Positions 1 to 10,535 of a DNA stretch of 64,000 nt are shown here, piece after piece. The translations under genes and the position numbers were made by a program. This stretch comes from Oscillospiraceae bacterium (GTDB taxonomy: Bacteria; Bacillota; Clostridia; Oscillospirales; UBA929), in assembly GCA_031254195.1 (NCBI GenBank), contig JAIRUW010000013.1, positions 32,210 through 96,209 on the forward strand, read 5' to 3'. Each line of letters begins with the position of its first letter. Position 1 is the stretch's first letter. The notes beneath the pieces were generated by a model, which saw only the letters and a program-made list of their open reading frames with translations, was not told the origin of the DNA and did no database searches.

Positions 1-377
1 AAACCGTTGATGACGGGAATGTTGCCATACCGGGCGAAATCCTCCACGTCTTTTTGCGCGAAGGTACGGATCATCACGCCGTCCACATAGCGGCTCATTA
101 CGTTGGCGGTGTCCTCAACCGGCTCCCCGCGCCCGAACTGCGCGTCGGCGGAGGTGAGGCAGATGGCGTGGCCACCCAGCTGGAACATCCCCGCTTCAAA
201 CGACACGCGCGTCCGCGTGGACGCCTTGGTGAAAATCATCCCCAAGGTCTTCCCCTCCAGCACACGGTGCGACAGCTTGTGCTGCTGGTTGAACTTCATC
301 TGGTCCGCCAGCGCCAGTATCTCCATAATGTCGTCCTGCGTCAGGTCGGACATTTTCAGCAAGTGTTTGACCGTCAT
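1..377 (-). CDS. argF: Ornithine carbamoyltransferase, N-terminal part (truncated by window edge)
   Basis: Reverse-strand reading from ATG at 377: MTVKHLLKMSDLTQDDIMEILALADQMKF...GMIFTKASTRTRVSFEAGMFQLGGHAICL; carbamoyl-phosphate motif STRTR; last gene of arg operon. Confidence 0.93.
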   Translation of the reverse strand, partial: MTVKHLLKMSDLTQDDIMEILALADQMKFNQQHKLSHRVLEGKTLGMIFTKASTRTRVSFEAGMFQLGGHAICLTSADAQFGRGEPVEDTANVMSRYVDGVMIRTFAQKDVEDFARYGNIPVING

Positions 378-1573
378 GACAATACCTCCCTCAAAATCGC
401 CAATCCTTCCCGTATCTCCGCGTCGCTCACCGTCAGCGGCGGCAGAAGTCTAACCGCGTCCGCGCCCGCCGTCAGGCAGACCAGCCCGTGGCCGAGCAGG
501 GTTTGCATGTATGCTTTCGGGTCGCCGTCAACAATGATGCCGATCATCAGCCCCCGCCCGCGTGTGCCGCGAACCTTCCCGCCGATAGCCTCCAACCCGT
601 CGCGCAGCAGCCTTCCCTTGCGCTCTACGTCGCTGATAACGCCCGATAGAATCTCCAGTGTGGCCAGCCCGGCCGCGCAAGCGAGCGGGTTGCCGCCGAA
701 GGTGGAGCCGTGCAGCCCGGGCGTGAACACACCGCGCAGTTTTTGTCCTAGGATAAAGCCGCCGAGCGGGAAACCGCCCGCGACTCCCTTGGCAAAAGAT
801 ACGCCGTCAGGCTCCGCACCTAACGTCTGATACCCAAACCATGGTCCGCACCGCCCGATTCCGGTCTGTACCTCGTCAAAGAACAAGAGCCAGTCCCGTT
901 CGGCGCACAGCGCGGCGACGGCCTGTACATAGTCTCTCTCCAGAGGGTAAACGCCGCCCTCTCCTTGCACCGCTTCCAACAATACCGCACAAATGTCGTT
1001 CCCCAGCGCTTTCAGGGCGTCTATATCTCCCGCGTCCACATGGACAAACCCCGGCGTCAGCGGCTGGAAGTATTGATGGAACGCGTCCTGCCCTGTTGCG
1101 GCGAGCGTGGTGTGCGTCCGCCCGTGAAAGGAGCGGTTGAGCGTTACGACGGTGTGCCGCCCGGGGCCGTATGTATCCTCGCTGTATTTCCTTGCGGCCT
1201 TGATCAAGCCTTCATTGGCCTCCGCGCCGGAGTTGGAAAAAAACAACGCGTCCAAGCCCGACAGCTCGCACAGCTTTTGCGCCAGCAGCCCGCCCGGCTC
1301 TGTATAATAAAGATTAGACGTATGAACGAGCGTCCCCGCTTGTCCCGCCACCGCCTTCACCCAATCCGGGTGCGCGTGGCCGACGGAATTGACGCCGAGA
1401 CCGGAGGAGAAATCGAGATACCGCCTGCCGGCGCTGTCGAAGAGGTACGACCCCTCGCCGCGGACGAAACAGACCTCCTGCCGCCCGTATGTGGGGAGGA
1501 TATGGGCGCCGTAGAGTGTTTTAATTTGTGTGAGATCCATCAGGGACTTCTCCTTTACAGTCAATTCAGCCAT
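374..1573 (-). CDS. argD: Acetylornithine aminotransferase
   Basis: Class III aminotransferase motifs (SNSGAEANEGLIKAARKY, LLFFDEVQTGIGRCG, GSTFGGNPLACAAG); arg operon; start may be the internal ATG at 1540. Confidence 0.95.
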   Translation of the reverse strand: MAELTVKEKSLMDLTQIKTLYGAHILPTYGRQEVCFVRGEGSYLFDSAGRRYLDFSSGLGVNSVGHAHPDWVKAVAGQAGTLVHTSNLYYTEPGGLLAQKLCELSGLDALFFSNSGAEANEGLIKAARKYSEDTYGPGRHTVVTLNRSFHGRTHTTLAATGQDAFHQYFQPLTPGFVHVDAGDIDALKALGNDICAVLLEAVQGEGGVYPLERDYVQAVAALCAERDWLLFFDEVQTGIGRCGPWFGYQTLGAEPDGVSFAKGVAGGFPLGGFILGQKLRGVFTPGLHGSTFGGNPLACAAGLATLEILSGVISDVERKGRLLRDGLEAIGGKVRGTRGRGLMIGIIVDGDPKAYMQTLLGHGLVCLTAGADAVRLLPPLTVSDAEIREGLAILREVLS

Positions 1574-2426
1574 TCCTGATCTGCGTCCCCATCCCCTCGA
1601 CCGTCAGCATCTCCACCAGCAGCGAGTGCGGGGCGCGCCCGTCGAGGATGACCGCGCTCTTGACCCCGCGCCGCAAGGCGTTGACGCAACAGTCCACTTT
1701 GGGGATCATCCCCTTGCTGACGACGCCGTCGCGCACCAGCGCGGGGATCTCGCTCAGCTTGGCCTCGGGAATCAGCGTCGCCGGGTCGTCTTTGTCGCGC
1801 AGGAGCCCCGGCACGTCGGTCAGCAGGATCAGCTTCTCCGCGCCCAGCTCCGCCGACAGTTCGGCCGCCGCCGTGTCGGCGTTGATGTTATACGCCGTGT
1901 CGGCGTCGATGCCGCGCGCGACTGTTGACACCACGGGGATATAGCCGTTATCCAGCGCCATCGCCACCGGCTTTGGGTCGGTTTTCTTGATCTCGCCTAC
2001 CAGCCCATAGTCGTTTTTGCCCCGCAGCCGTTCGGCGAGGAAGAGGCCGCCGTCCAGCCCCGACAGGCCGACGGCATGGCCGCCCCGTCCGGCGATCTGC
2101 GAGACGAGGTTTTTGTTCACCGTGCCGCACAGCGTCATCTGCACGGCCTCCATTGTCTCCTCGTCGGTATAGCGCAAGCCGTCCACAAACTTCGGCTCCT
2201 TACCCAGCCGGTTGAGCAGGGCGTTGATCTCCGGCCCGCCGCCGTGTACCAGCACCAGACGGATGCCCACCAGCGCGAGCAGGATGACGTCGTCGATGAT
2301 GGCTTCGCGCAGCTCGGCTTTATCCATCGCCGCGCCGCCGTATTTGACCACGACCGTCTTTTTGCTGTATTGCCGGATGTACGGCAGCGCTTCGGTCAGG
2401 ACTGTTATCCTGTCTTTTCCCGTCAT
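1566..2426 (-). CDS. argB: Acetylglutamate kinase
   Basis: VVKYGGAAMDKAEL, LVLVHGGGPEIN, INADTAAAELSAELGAEKLILLTDVPGLL. Confidence 0.96.
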   Translation of the reverse strand: MTGKDRITVLTEALPYIRQYSKKTVVVKYGGAAMDKAELREAIIDDVILLALVGIRLVLVHGGGPEINALLNRLGKEPKFVDGLRYTDEETMEAVQMTLCGTVNKNLVSQIAGRGGHAVGLSGLDGGLFLAERLRGKNDYGLVGEIKKTDPKPVAMALDNGYIPVVSTVARGIDADTAYNINADTAAAELSAELGAEKLILLTDVPGLLRDKDDPATLIPEAKLSEIPALVRDGVVSKGMIPKVDCCVNALRRGVKSAVILDGRAPHSLLVEMLTVEGMGTQIRNG

Positions 2427-3643
2427 GTGCGGTACGCCCCGTTTATCTCTACGTACTTTTCCGTTAGATCACAACCGAACGCCTCGGCCTCAAACGCGCC
2501 GTCGTGCAGATCGACCAGTATCTGCACCTCGTCGCGGCTGAGGATGCGCTTGGCGAGGCCTTCGTCAAAGGTCAGCCCCGCGCCGTCCTTGCAGACGTCG
2601 ATGGATTCGCCGGTGGATTTGAATGATACGTCCACATTCTCAGGCTTGAACGGGGCCTTGCTGTAACCCAAGGCGCACAGCACCCGTCCCCAGTTGGCGT
2701 CCGCGCCGTACATGGCCGCTTTGACAAGGCTGGAGGAGATGACGCCCATCGCCAGCTTTTCGGCGCACTCCTCGCTGCTCGCGCCTTTGACGAGGCAGGA
2801 CACCAGCTTGCTCGCGCCCTCGCCGTCGCGGGCGATCATTTTCGCCAGCTTGCCGTTGACAAAGTTGACGGCCTCCAAAAACTGCCTGTATTCCGCGCCT
2901 TTCCATTCGATCTGCGGGTTCCCGGCAAGACCGCTGGCCAGCGCCGCTACCATATCGTTGGTGGAGGTATCGCCGTCCACGCTGATGCGGTTGTAGGTGA
3001 TACGGTTGGAGTCGCTCAAAGCGGCGTGCAGCATCTCCGAGGTGATGGCGGCGTCGGTGGTGATGAAGGCCAGCATGGTCGCCATGTTGGGGTGGATCAT
3101 GCCGCTGCCCTTGGCGATGCCGCCGACCGTGACTGTTTTACCCGCGATCAGGACTTGTGCCGCCACCTGTTTCTCACAGGTGTCGGTGGTCATGATGGCC
3201 GCCGCCGCTTCATCGGAGCCATAGCGCGACAAACCCTTGACCAAAGAGGGGATCGCCTCCGTCACCGTCTCGACCGGCAGTGGTATGCCGATGACGCCGG
3301 TGGAATTGATGATAATCTCGTCGGGGCGGATGGACAGCTCCTTTGCCAATGCTTCGCAGACCCTCCACGCGTTCTCGTTGCCGTCCGGCGCGCAGGCGTT
3401 GGCGTTGCCGCTGTTGACGATAACGGCGCGCGCCGTGCCGCGTACGAGATTGCGCTTGGTGACTTGAAGCGGCGCGGCCTGCACCTTGTTGGTGGTGAAC
3501 AGCGCCGCGACCGAGCAGTCGCAGTCGGCAAAGATGAGGGCGAGGTCTTTTTTCGAGGTGTTCCTGCGGATCCCGGCGTGGACGCCGGAAGCCGAAAACC
3601 CTTTGGCGGCACAGCATCCGCCCTGTATTTCTTTCATTTTCAA
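2423..3643 (-). CDS. argJ: Glutamate N-acetyltransferase / amino-acid acetyltransferase
   Basis: KGSGMIHPNMATMLAFITTDA autoprocessing site region; start overlaps argB end; arg operon. Confidence 0.95.
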   Translation of the reverse strand: MKMKEIQGGCCAAKGFSASGVHAGIRRNTSKKDLALIFADCDCSVAALFTTNKVQAAPLQVTKRNLVRGTARAVIVNSGNANACAPDGNENAWRVCEALAKELSIRPDEIIINSTGVIGIPLPVETVTEAIPSLVKGLSRYGSDEAAAAIMTTDTCEKQVAAQVLIAGKTVTVGGIAKGSGMIHPNMATMLAFITTDAAITSEMLHAALSDSNRITYNRISVDGDTSTNDMVAALASGLAGNPQIEWKGAEYRQFLEAVNFVNGKLAKMIARDGEGASKLVSCLVKGASSEECAEKLAMGVISSSLVKAAMYGADANWGRVLCALGYSKAPFKPENVDVSFKSTGESIDVCKDGAGLTFDEGLAKRILSRDEVQILVDLHDGAFEAEAFGCDLTEKYVEINGAYRT

Positions 3644-3650
3644 TGGCTCC

Positions 3651-4541
3651 TTATACGTTAAATCGCAACTTAAAACACTGCACCGCCGCGCCGGCGGCGC
3701 CTTTGCCTAAATTATCGAACCGCGCGATAGCAACAGTTTGTAATTTTTGACCGAATATAAACAGTTCGGCATCATCCGTTCCGTTGCACGCTTCCATATC
3801 CAGCCGGCCGGCCTCTAAATGGTCTTCCCCGCCGAACGGCATGACTTTTACATGCTCCGCGCCGTGATACCATTCCGCCAGCGTCGTGTGGACGCCCGGC
3901 GCGTAAAGCGGGAGCGGGATGGTGACCAGCATCCCCCGCTTTACCGGCGTGAGGACGGGCACGAAAATGGGCGGGGTGTCCATGCCGCTGACGATCTGCA
4001 TCTCCGGCAGGTGCTTATGTTGCAACCCCAGCGCGTACGGCATGGCGCCTTTTGGCGCGTCCGGCCCCTCGAACTCTTCGATCATCTGCCTGCCGCCGCC
4101 GCTGTAACCGGTCAGCGAGAAGCAGGACAGCACCTTGTAAGGGGCAATCCACTTCTGCCGCACCAATGGGTAGACAATGGCGCAGAAGCCGGTGGCGTGG
4201 CAGCCGGGGACGGCGATGCGGCGGGATTGCTTGATCATGTCGCGGTGCTCCGGTGAGAGCTCGGGGAAACCGTACGCCCAGCCGGGATCGGTCCGGTGCG
4301 CGGTCGAAGCGTCGAATACCACCGTCTGGGGATTGGTGACAAGGGAAACGGCTTCACGGGCGGCGTCGTCAGGCAGGCAGAGGAATACCGCGTCGGCGGC
4401 GTTGAGCCGTTCCGCCCGGGCGGCGGGGTCTTTGCGCTCCTCCTCACTGATTTCCAGCAGCTCCACACCGGGAATGGCCCTCAGCCTTTCCTCAATTTGC
4501 AGTCCTGTGGTTCCGGCGCGTCCGTCGATAAAGATTTTCAT
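3651..4541 (-). CDS. argC: N-acetyl-gamma-glutamyl-phosphate reductase (short, type 2-like)
   Basis: [20 protein letters not shown]...[16 protein letters not shown]; ~296 aa, shorter than usual type 1 ArgC; ORF track start 4565, ATG at 4541 preferred. Confidence 0.92.
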   Translation of the reverse strand: MKIFIDGRAGTTGLQIEERLRAIPGVELLEISEEERKDPAARAERLNAADAVFLCLPDDAAREAVSLVTNPQTVVFDASTAHRTDPGWAYGFPELSPEHRDMIKQSRRIAVPGCHATGFCAIVYPLVRQKWIAPYKVLSCFSLTGYSGGGRQMIEEFEGPDAPKGAMPYALGLQHKHLPEMQIVSGMDTPPIFVPVLTPVKRGMLVTIPLPLYAPGVHTTLAEWYHGAEHVKVMPFGGEDHLEAGRLDMEACNGTDDAELFIFGQKLQTVAIARFDNLGKGAAGAAVQCFKLRFNV

Positions 4542-5854
4542 AGCAGCCCTCTCCTTTTCACACAATTTTCAAGGTTTAACAGTTCGTATATATCTTCGTT
4601 GAACAATACGGAATGTTTACGATACTCCCCGATAGATAATGTCTCCAGTGTTTCCCCTCGCTCCGCGCAATCCCTGACCAGCGCCCCGGCGATACCGTAT
4701 GCCTCCCGAAAGGGCAGGCCTTTTTTCACCAGATAGTCGGCGCAGTCTGTGGCGTTGAGGAACCCTTCGGCGGCGGCGGCGCGCATCCTGTCTTTGTTGA
4801 AGACAATCGCCGCCATCATCGGCGTAAAGGCTTCCAGACAGGCCGAGACGGTATCCAGCGCGTCGAACAGGGCCTCCTTGTCCTCCTGCATATCCTTGTT
4901 ATAGGCCAGCGGCAACCCTTTCATCATGGCCAGCGTTCCCATCAGATGGCCGAAGACGCGCCCCGATTTGCCGCGGACCAGTTCACAAATGTCAGGGTTT
5001 TTCTTCTGCGGCATGATGGACGAGCCTGTGGCAAACGCGTCGGGAAGGGCCGCGAAGCCGAACTCGGAGGAGCACCAAAGAATGACCTCCTCCGCCATCC
5101 GCGACAGATGCGTCATAAGGATAGACAGGGCGGACAGTGTTTCGAGAACAAAGTCCCTGTCGCTGACCGCGTCCATCGTGTTTGCGCAGGGGCGGGCAAA
5201 TCCTAATACACTTGCGGTCATAGTACGGTCTATAGGGTAAGTCGTCCCGGCCAGCGCGCCCGCGCCCAGCGGGCACTCGTCCATCCTGCGGATTGCGTCT
5301 TCCATACGTGAGCAATCGCGGGCAAGCATTTCATGCCACGCCCCAAGGTGCAGCGCCAGCGTGACCGGCTGCGCCCTTTGCAAATGCGTATACCCCGGCA
5401 TGACCGTCGCCCTATGCCCCTCTATACGGGCGTCCAGTGTTTCCAGCAACCCTTTGAGCTGCTCCCGAAGCGCCGACAGCGCCGACTTGGTATACAGGCG
5501 CAAATCGGCTGCCACCTGGTCGTTGCGGCTGCGTCCTGTGTGCAGGCGCTTGCCGGCGCCGCCGATCCGGCGGGTCAGCTCAGCTTCGACGAAGGTATGG
5601 ACGTCCTCAGCGGACGGGTCGATTGCCAGCGAGCCGTTTGCCAGGTCGGCCGATATGCTGTGCAGGCCGGTTTCGATCATCTTGGCATCTTCTTTTGAAA
5701 TAATGCCGCATTCGCCCAGCATGGCGGCGTGCGCCAGCGAGCCTTGGATGTCCTCTTTGACCATCCGCGCGTCAAACCCAATCGAGCGGTTGAAGGCTTC
5801 GAGCGCGGGGTTTATGTCGCCGGAGGCGCGTCCCGCCCAGAGTTTCATAATCAA
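4538..5854 (-). CDS. argH: Argininosuccinate lyase
   Basis: [49 protein letters not shown]. Confidence 0.97.
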   Translation of the reverse strand: MIMKLWAGRASGDINPALEAFNRSIGFDARMVKEDIQGSLAHAAMLGECGIISKEDAKMIETGLHSISADLANGSLAIDPSAEDVHTFVEAELTRRIGGAGKRLHTGRSRNDQVAADLRLYTKSALSALREQLKGLLETLDARIEGHRATVMPGYTHLQRAQPVTLALHLGAWHEMLARDCSRMEDAIRRMDECPLGAGALAGTTYPIDRTMTASVLGFARPCANTMDAVSDRDFVLETLSALSILMTHLSRMAEEVILWCSSEFGFAALPDAFATGSSIMPQKKNPDICELVRGKSGRVFGHLMGTLAMMKGLPLAYNKDMQEDKEALFDALDTVSACLEAFTPMMAAIVFNKDRMRAAAAEGFLNATDCADYLVKKGLPFREAYGIAGALVRDCAERGETLETLSIGEYRKHSVLFNEDIYELLNLENCVKRRGLL

Positions 5855-5857
5855 TCC

Positions 5858-7057
5858 CTACTTCCGCAGCAACGCGTGTACTTTAGACGGCAAGCCGAAC
5901 AGGTTGATGAACCCCTCGGCGTCCTTTTGATTATAATCGCTTTCGCCGAAAGACGCAAGCTCTTCCGAATATAGGGAAAACGGGCTTTCCATGCCCTGGC
6001 CGATGATATTGCCTTTATACAGCTTGAGCCGTACCGTCCCGCTGACATGCTCCTGCGTCTTGTCGACGAACGCGCTCAGCGCCTCGCGCAGCGGTGTGAA
6101 CCACTGGCCGTAATAGACCAGCTCGGCAAACCGGATGGCAAGCTGCTGTTTCATGTGCGCCGTGTCGCGGTCAAGGGTGAGCTGCTCCAGCATGGCGTGG
6201 GCTTTATACAGGATGGTGCCGCCGGGCGTCTCGTAGACGCCGCGCGACTTCATGCCGACGAGGCGGTTTTCCAAAAGGTCGATGACGCCGACGCCGTGCC
6301 TGCCGCCCAACGAGTTGAGTGTTTCAATCAGCGTTACGCCGTCCAGCTTTTCGCCGTTCAGTGACACAGGGACGCCTTGCTGAAAACCCAACGAGATGGT
6401 TTCGGGAGTATCAGGGGCCTTCTCCGGCGTCACGCCCAGCTCGAGGATATTGTCATACAGCGGGGCGTTGGCGGGGTCTTCGAGGTCGAGTCCCTCATGG
6501 GAGAGGTGCCAGAGGTTTTTATCTTTGGAATAGTTCGTCTCCCGGCTGATGGGCAGAGGGATGCCGCGGGCCTCCGCATATTCGATCTCGTCCTCGCGGC
6601 TTTTGAGATCCCACTCGCGCCACGGGGCGATGATCGACAGCTCCGGGGCGAACGCCTTGATGGCCAGCTCAAAGCGCACTTGGTCGTTGCCCTTTCCGGT
6701 GCAGCCGTGCGCGATGGCGTCGGCCCCCTCGCGCTTTGCGATCTCCACCATCCTACGCGCGATGACCGGGCGCGCGAACGAGGTGCCCAGCAGGTATTCC
6801 CCTTCATAGACCGCTCCCGCCTTCAGAGTGGGGAATATAAACTCATCCACAAACTCCCGGCGTAAATCCTCGATAAAACACTTGGAAGCGCCTGTTTTCA
6901 AGGCTTTTTCAATCAGGCCGTCCAGTTCCGCGCCCTGTCCAACGTCGGCCGCCACGGCGATGACCTCACACCCGTAATTCTCTTTCAGCCACGGAATAAT
7001 AACAGAAGTGTCCAGCCCGCCCGAATAAGCTAGAACCGCTTTTTTGCATGTTTTCAT
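5858..7057 (-). CDS. argG: Argininosuccinate synthase
   Basis: [39 protein letters not shown] at 7057 preceded by aaggagg RBS. Confidence 0.97.
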   Translation of the reverse strand: MKTCKKAVLAYSGGLDTSVIIPWLKENYGCEVIAVAADVGQGAELDGLIEKALKTGASKCFIEDLRREFVDEFIFPTLKAGAVYEGEYLLGTSFARPVIARRMVEIAKREGADAIAHGCTGKGNDQVRFELAIKAFAPELSIIAPWREWDLKSREDEIEYAEARGIPLPISRETNYSKDKNLWHLSHEGLDLEDPANAPLYDNILELGVTPEKAPDTPETISLGFQQGVPVSLNGEKLDGVTLIETLNSLGGRHGVGVIDLLENRLVGMKSRGVYETPGGTILYKAHAMLEQLTLDRDTAHMKQQLAIRFAELVYYGQWFTPLREALSAFVDKTQEHVSGTVRLKLYKGNIIGQGMESPFSLYSEELASFGESDYNQKDAEGFINLFGLPSKVHALLRK

Positions 7058-7120
7058 GGTTCTCCTCCTTAACATAAGTCCGCGGAGCGCCGAAAACCGA
7101 ACGGGCGCCGCTGTTTTATA

Positions 7121-7149
7121 AATATAACACATGATGAATAAAAATGCAA
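7121..7149 (-). promoter_or_regulatory. Sigma-70-type promoter of arg operon (-35 TTGCAT, 17 bp, -10 TATATT)
   Basis: Reverse strand: TTGCAT (7144-7149), 17-bp spacer, TATATT (7121-7126). Confidence 0.65.
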
Positions 7150-7150
7150 T
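7133..7150. promoter_or_regulatory. ARG box-like operator overlapping arg promoter
   Basis: gATGAATAAAAATGCAAT / reverse ATTGCATTTTTATTCATC closely matches ArgR consensus TNTGAATWWWWATTCANW. Confidence 0.6.
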
Positions 7151-7169
7151 ACTCTATTTGAACTTGGAC

Positions 7170-7198
7170 TTGAATTTTTTTTCGCATTGGTTTATAAT
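7170..7198 (+). promoter_or_regulatory. Sigma-70-type promoter upstream of cheR
   Basis: TTGAAT (7170-7175) - 17 bp - TATAAT (7193-7198), divergent from arg promoter. Confidence 0.65.
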
Positions 7199-7266
7199 GT
7201 ACATAATGTCCGGCTGGAAAGCACCGGGAAGGCATATATTTGTTACGGTGGATGGGAGGCGCGGCT

Positions 7267-8082
7267 GTGGAGGGTAACCATGTATCCAGGGATGAGTTTC
7301 TCAAACTGGTACGGTACATAAAAGAGAATTACGGGGTCAACCTTGAGCAGAAGCTCACTTTGGTCGAAGGCCGGCTGTGGAACGTCATCAAGCAAAAAGG
7401 GTTTGCGTCCTTGGGGGAATATTTTGATTTTGCCATGAGCGACAGGTCCGGCACGGAAATCAAAACACTGCTGACGCGCCTGACCACAAATTATACATAC
7501 TTCATGCGCGAGGATCAACACTACGCTTTTTTAACGGGCACCATCCTGCCTGAACTGATCCCGACGCTCAAGTCCAAGGATTTGCGTATATGGAGCGCCG
7601 GATGCTCATCGGGCGAGGAACCTTATACGACCGCTATGGTCCTTGACGACTATTTTGGGACCTCCAAAAGCCAATGGGACGCCAAGATACTCGCCACCGA
7701 CATTTCACCGCAGGTCCTGCAAATGGCGGATGAAGCGGTATATCCCGAGGACAGGCTGAAAAACCTGCCCCCGGCTTGGAAGACAAAGTATTTCACCAAA
7801 GAGCCGGGCGATCAGTTTCGGATCAAGCCTGACATCAAAAAGGAAGTCGTCTTCCGCTCGTTTAACTTGATGGAGCCGTTCCCGTTCCGCAAGCCCTTCC
7901 ATGTTATTTTCTGCCGCAATGTAATGATTTATTTTGATAAACCCACCCGCGACGGGCTGATTGAGCGTTATTACGACGCGCTGGAGCCGGGAGGGTATCT
8001 TTTTATAGGCCTTTCGGAAACGGTGGACAAATCGGTGACGCGGTTTGATTTCGTTAGGCCTTCTATATATAGGAAGGTATAA
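7267..8082 (+). CDS. cheR: Chemotaxis protein methyltransferase
   Basis: RIWSAGCSSGEEPYTTAMVL, KILATDISPQVLQMA, VIFCRNVMIYFD; GTG start after GGGAGG (ORF track begins 7240). Confidence 0.95.
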   Translation: MEGNHVSRDEFLKLVRYIKENYGVNLEQKLTLVEGRLWNVIKQKGFASLGEYFDFAMSDRSGTEIKTLLTRLTTNYTYFMREDQHYAFLTGTILPELIPTLKSKDLRIWSAGCSSGEEPYTTAMVLDDYFGTSKSQWDAKILATDISPQVLQMADEAVYPEDRLKNLPPAWKTKYFTKEPGDQFRIKPDIKKEVVFRSFNLMEPFPFRKPFHVIFCRNVMIYFDKPTRDGLIERYYDALEPGGYLFIGLSETVDKSVTRFDFVRPSIYRKV

Positions 8083-8118
8083 GGTATACAATAGCATACA
8101 GAAAAGAGGTGGAACCCC

Positions 8119-9135
8119 ATGTCCCATGATACAATCAGGGTCCTTGTGGTAGACGATTCGCTTTTCTTTCGCAGTATGCTGGTTAAAGGGCTGTCGGAAG
8201 CGCAGGGTATTGAGGTTGTGGGTGAAGCGTATGATCCCTATGATGCCCGGGAGAGCCTTTTGAACCTGGAACCGGACGTAATGACGCTGGACATCGAGAT
8301 GCCGAACATGAACGGCGTGGAATTCCTAAAAATACTGCTCCCACAGTGGAAAATCCCTGTTGTGGTTATTTCGAGCAGAGGCGACCTTGCCGACGCTGCC
8401 AAGCGGGCGGGAGCCGCTGATTTTTTCCAAAAACCGGAGCGCGCCAACAAGGCTTCTGTTGACGCTTTTCTCAAAGAACTGCCCAACCGCGTCCGCGCTG
8501 CCGTTTCCAAGACCCGGATGGCTTCTGTCTCTCTGCCGGGGGCGGGCGGGTCTTCAAATTGCGTCGTCGCGCTGGGAGCTTCCACCGGCGGCACACAGGC
8601 CACCGCCCGGATTGTACACGCCCTGCCGGCAGATTTTCCGGGGATGGTCATCGTACAGCATATGCCGCCGGATTTTACCCGCATGTACGCAAGCAACCTC
8701 GACCGCGACTGCCAGATGCATGTCACCGAGGCGAGGGACGGAGAGAGGATCGAACGCGGAAAGGTGCTGGTCGCCCCGGGCGGCGGGCTGCATATGGAGG
8801 TGCAGCAGCGAGGCGACGGCAATTTTGTACGCCTGACCCCGGGAGATAAGGTCAGCGGGCACTGCCCGTCGGTCGACAGGCTCTTCCTTTCCATGGCAAA
8901 GCATTTGCCGGGCAGGTCCTCCGTTGGGGTATTGCTGACCGGTATGGGCGCGGATGGCGCGCGCGGGCTGCTCGCCATGCGCAATACCGGCGCGTATACT
9001 GTCGGGCAGGATGAGAAAAGCTGCGTTGTATACGGGATGCCGCGCGAAGCCTTTGAGATGGGCGCGGTCACGCGCCAGTCGCCGCTGGAAGGCATTGCCG
9101 AGCTGCTAATCAGGTATGTACGCAACCTAAAATAG
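8119..9135 (+). CDS. cheB: Chemotaxis protein-glutamate methylesterase/deamidase
   Basis: REC domain (VLVVDDSLFFRSML, VMTLDIEMPNMNGVEFL) plus CheB catalytic motifs (GASTGGTQA, VQHMPPDFT, LLTGMGADGARG). Confidence 0.97.
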   Translation: MSHDTIRVLVVDDSLFFRSMLVKGLSEAQGIEVVGEAYDPYDARESLLNLEPDVMTLDIEMPNMNGVEFLKILLPQWKIPVVVISSRGDLADAAKRAGAADFFQKPERANKASVDAFLKELPNRVRAAVSKTRMASVSLPGAGGSSNCVVALGASTGGTQATARIVHALPADFPGMVIVQHMPPDFTRMYASNLDRDCQMHVTEARDGERIERGKVLVAPGGGLHMEVQQRGDGNFVRLTPGDKVSGHCPSVDRLFLSMAKHLPGRSSVGVLLTGMGADGARGLLAMRNTGAYTVGQDEKSCVVYGMPREAFEMGAVTRQSPLEGIAELLIRYVRNLK

Positions 9136-9144
9136 GGGTGGACT

Positions 9145-9735
9145 GTGGAACATGTGGTTGGTATCGGGGGGTATGCCGTTTCGGGCAGTCCCGATGACGT
9201 CATAAAGACCTTTGCGCTGTCCACCTGCGTCGGGCTGGTGTATTACAGTATGCGCAAGCGTGCCATGGCGATGGCGCATATCCAGCTGCCGGTCTGCCGT
9301 TCGATGAGCACGGGGGATAAGCCCAGCCGCTTTGCCGACATGGCGCCGGAGTTTTTGCTAAAAGAGATGCAGCAGAAGCACGCCGTAACCCCGCGCGAGG
9401 TACTGATCAGCCTGTACGGCGGGATTGACGGCAGGGGGGCGGGCGACTGCTTCCGTATCGGCGAAAAGAACCTTCAGGTAGTCAAAGACACGCTCCGCAA
9501 GCTCGGCTTGGTATACAACGAGGTCGATACCGGCGGGCAGGAGAGCCGGACGCTGGTGGCGTATACCTCCACCGGCATAGTAGAGGTCATCAAGCGCCCG
9601 ATGGCGTTCAGCGGGCCGGGCGCTCCGGCGGCACGCACCGGTCCCCAGGGGCCGGCAAGGACCGGACCGCAAGGCCCGGCGGCGCGGACCGGCCCCCAAG
9701 GGCCGGCGGGCAGGGCTCCGGGCTTCTTGAGATAA
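9145..9735 (+). CDS. cheD: Chemoreceptor glutamine deamidase with collagen-like C-terminal tail
   Basis: LSTCVGLVYYSMRKRAMAMAHIQLP core follows cheB; tail GPGAPAARTGPQGPARTGPQGPAARTGPQGPAGRAPGFLR. Confidence 0.9.
   Translation: MEHVVGIGGYAVSGSPDDVIKTFALSTCVGLVYYSMRKRAMAMAHIQLPVCRSMSTGDKPSRFADMAPEFLLKEMQQKHAVTPREVLISLYGGIDGRGAGDCFRIGEKNLQVVKDTLRKLGLVYNEVDTGGQESRTLVAYTSTGIVEVIKRPMAFSGPGAPAARTGPQGPARTGPQGPAARTGPQGPAGRAPGFLR
9634..9716 (+). repeat. In-frame triplicated (A)RTGPQGPA coding repeat in cheD 3' end
   Basis: Three copies of ~R-T-G-P-Q-G-P with synonymous differences between copies. Confidence 0.85.
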
Positions 9736-9812
9736 CGCTTGACTACGGTATGAATGTATGATAAACTGCCCATTATACCGATTAATTATGGGCAAGAGGG
9801 GGGAACGGGTGC

Positions 9813-10535
9813 TTGGACAGCGTGAACAACATAGCCTCCATGCGCGTCGCGCAGGCGATGCAGGGTATTCAGACCCGCCTCGCTGAAATCGAAGAACGGA
9901 TGGGGATTTCGTTTTCCGCCCAAATGCTGCGCGCTCAGTCCTCGCAGGGAGCAGGGGGGAGCGCCGCCGTTGGCGAGTCCGAGGGGGAGCACCTGTGGCC
10001 GTCGGAGATTGCGGACGATGTATCCCAAGAGTACAGCTATACGGATGAAACCGTCCAAGTACAGCAAACGGGAGGGTTTGGCCGGTTACCGGAGAGCTCT
10101 TATGACAGCCTTTTCGTGGAAGCGGCGGAACGCTACGGCATTAGCGCGGCGCTGATTAAAGCGGTCGGCTTTGCCGAAAGCACTTTCCGCCCGGGCGCCG
10201 TTTCCCAATCGGGCGCGATGGGCCTGATGCAGTTGATGCCTTACACCGCCGAGGCGCTGGGCGTGAACGACCCGTTTGACCCGGCGCAGAACATAGACGG
10301 CGGGGCGCGGCTGCTGGCACAGCACCTGGACCGCTTCGGCGGGGACGCGCTGCTTGCCGTCGCCGCCTATAACTGCGGCCCCTACGGCGTCACCTCGCGG
10401 GGAATCACCGATTTGTCCGACCCCGAACAGCGCGCGCTGCTCCCGGCGGAGACGCGCGGCTATTTGGCGCGGATAGAGCAGTATCTGGGCGAAGCGCAGG
10501 CGCTGTATGTATTGAGCAGCCCGTATGCGGTCTGA
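9813..10535 (+). CDS. Lytic transglycosylase, SLT family
   Basis: AAERYGISAALIKAVGFAESTFRPGAVSQSGAMGLMQLMPYTAEALG...AVAAYNCGP; TTG start. Confidence 0.9.
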   Translation: MDSVNNIASMRVAQAMQGIQTRLAEIEERMGISFSAQMLRAQSSQGAGGSAAVGESEGEHLWPSEIADDVSQEYSYTDETVQVQQTGGFGRLPESSYDSLFVEAAERYGISAALIKAVGFAESTFRPGAVSQSGAMGLMQLMPYTAEALGVNDPFDPAQNIDGGARLLAQHLDRFGGDALLAVAAYNCGPYGVTSRGITDLSDPEQRALLPAETRGYLARIEQYLGEAQALYVLSSPYAV

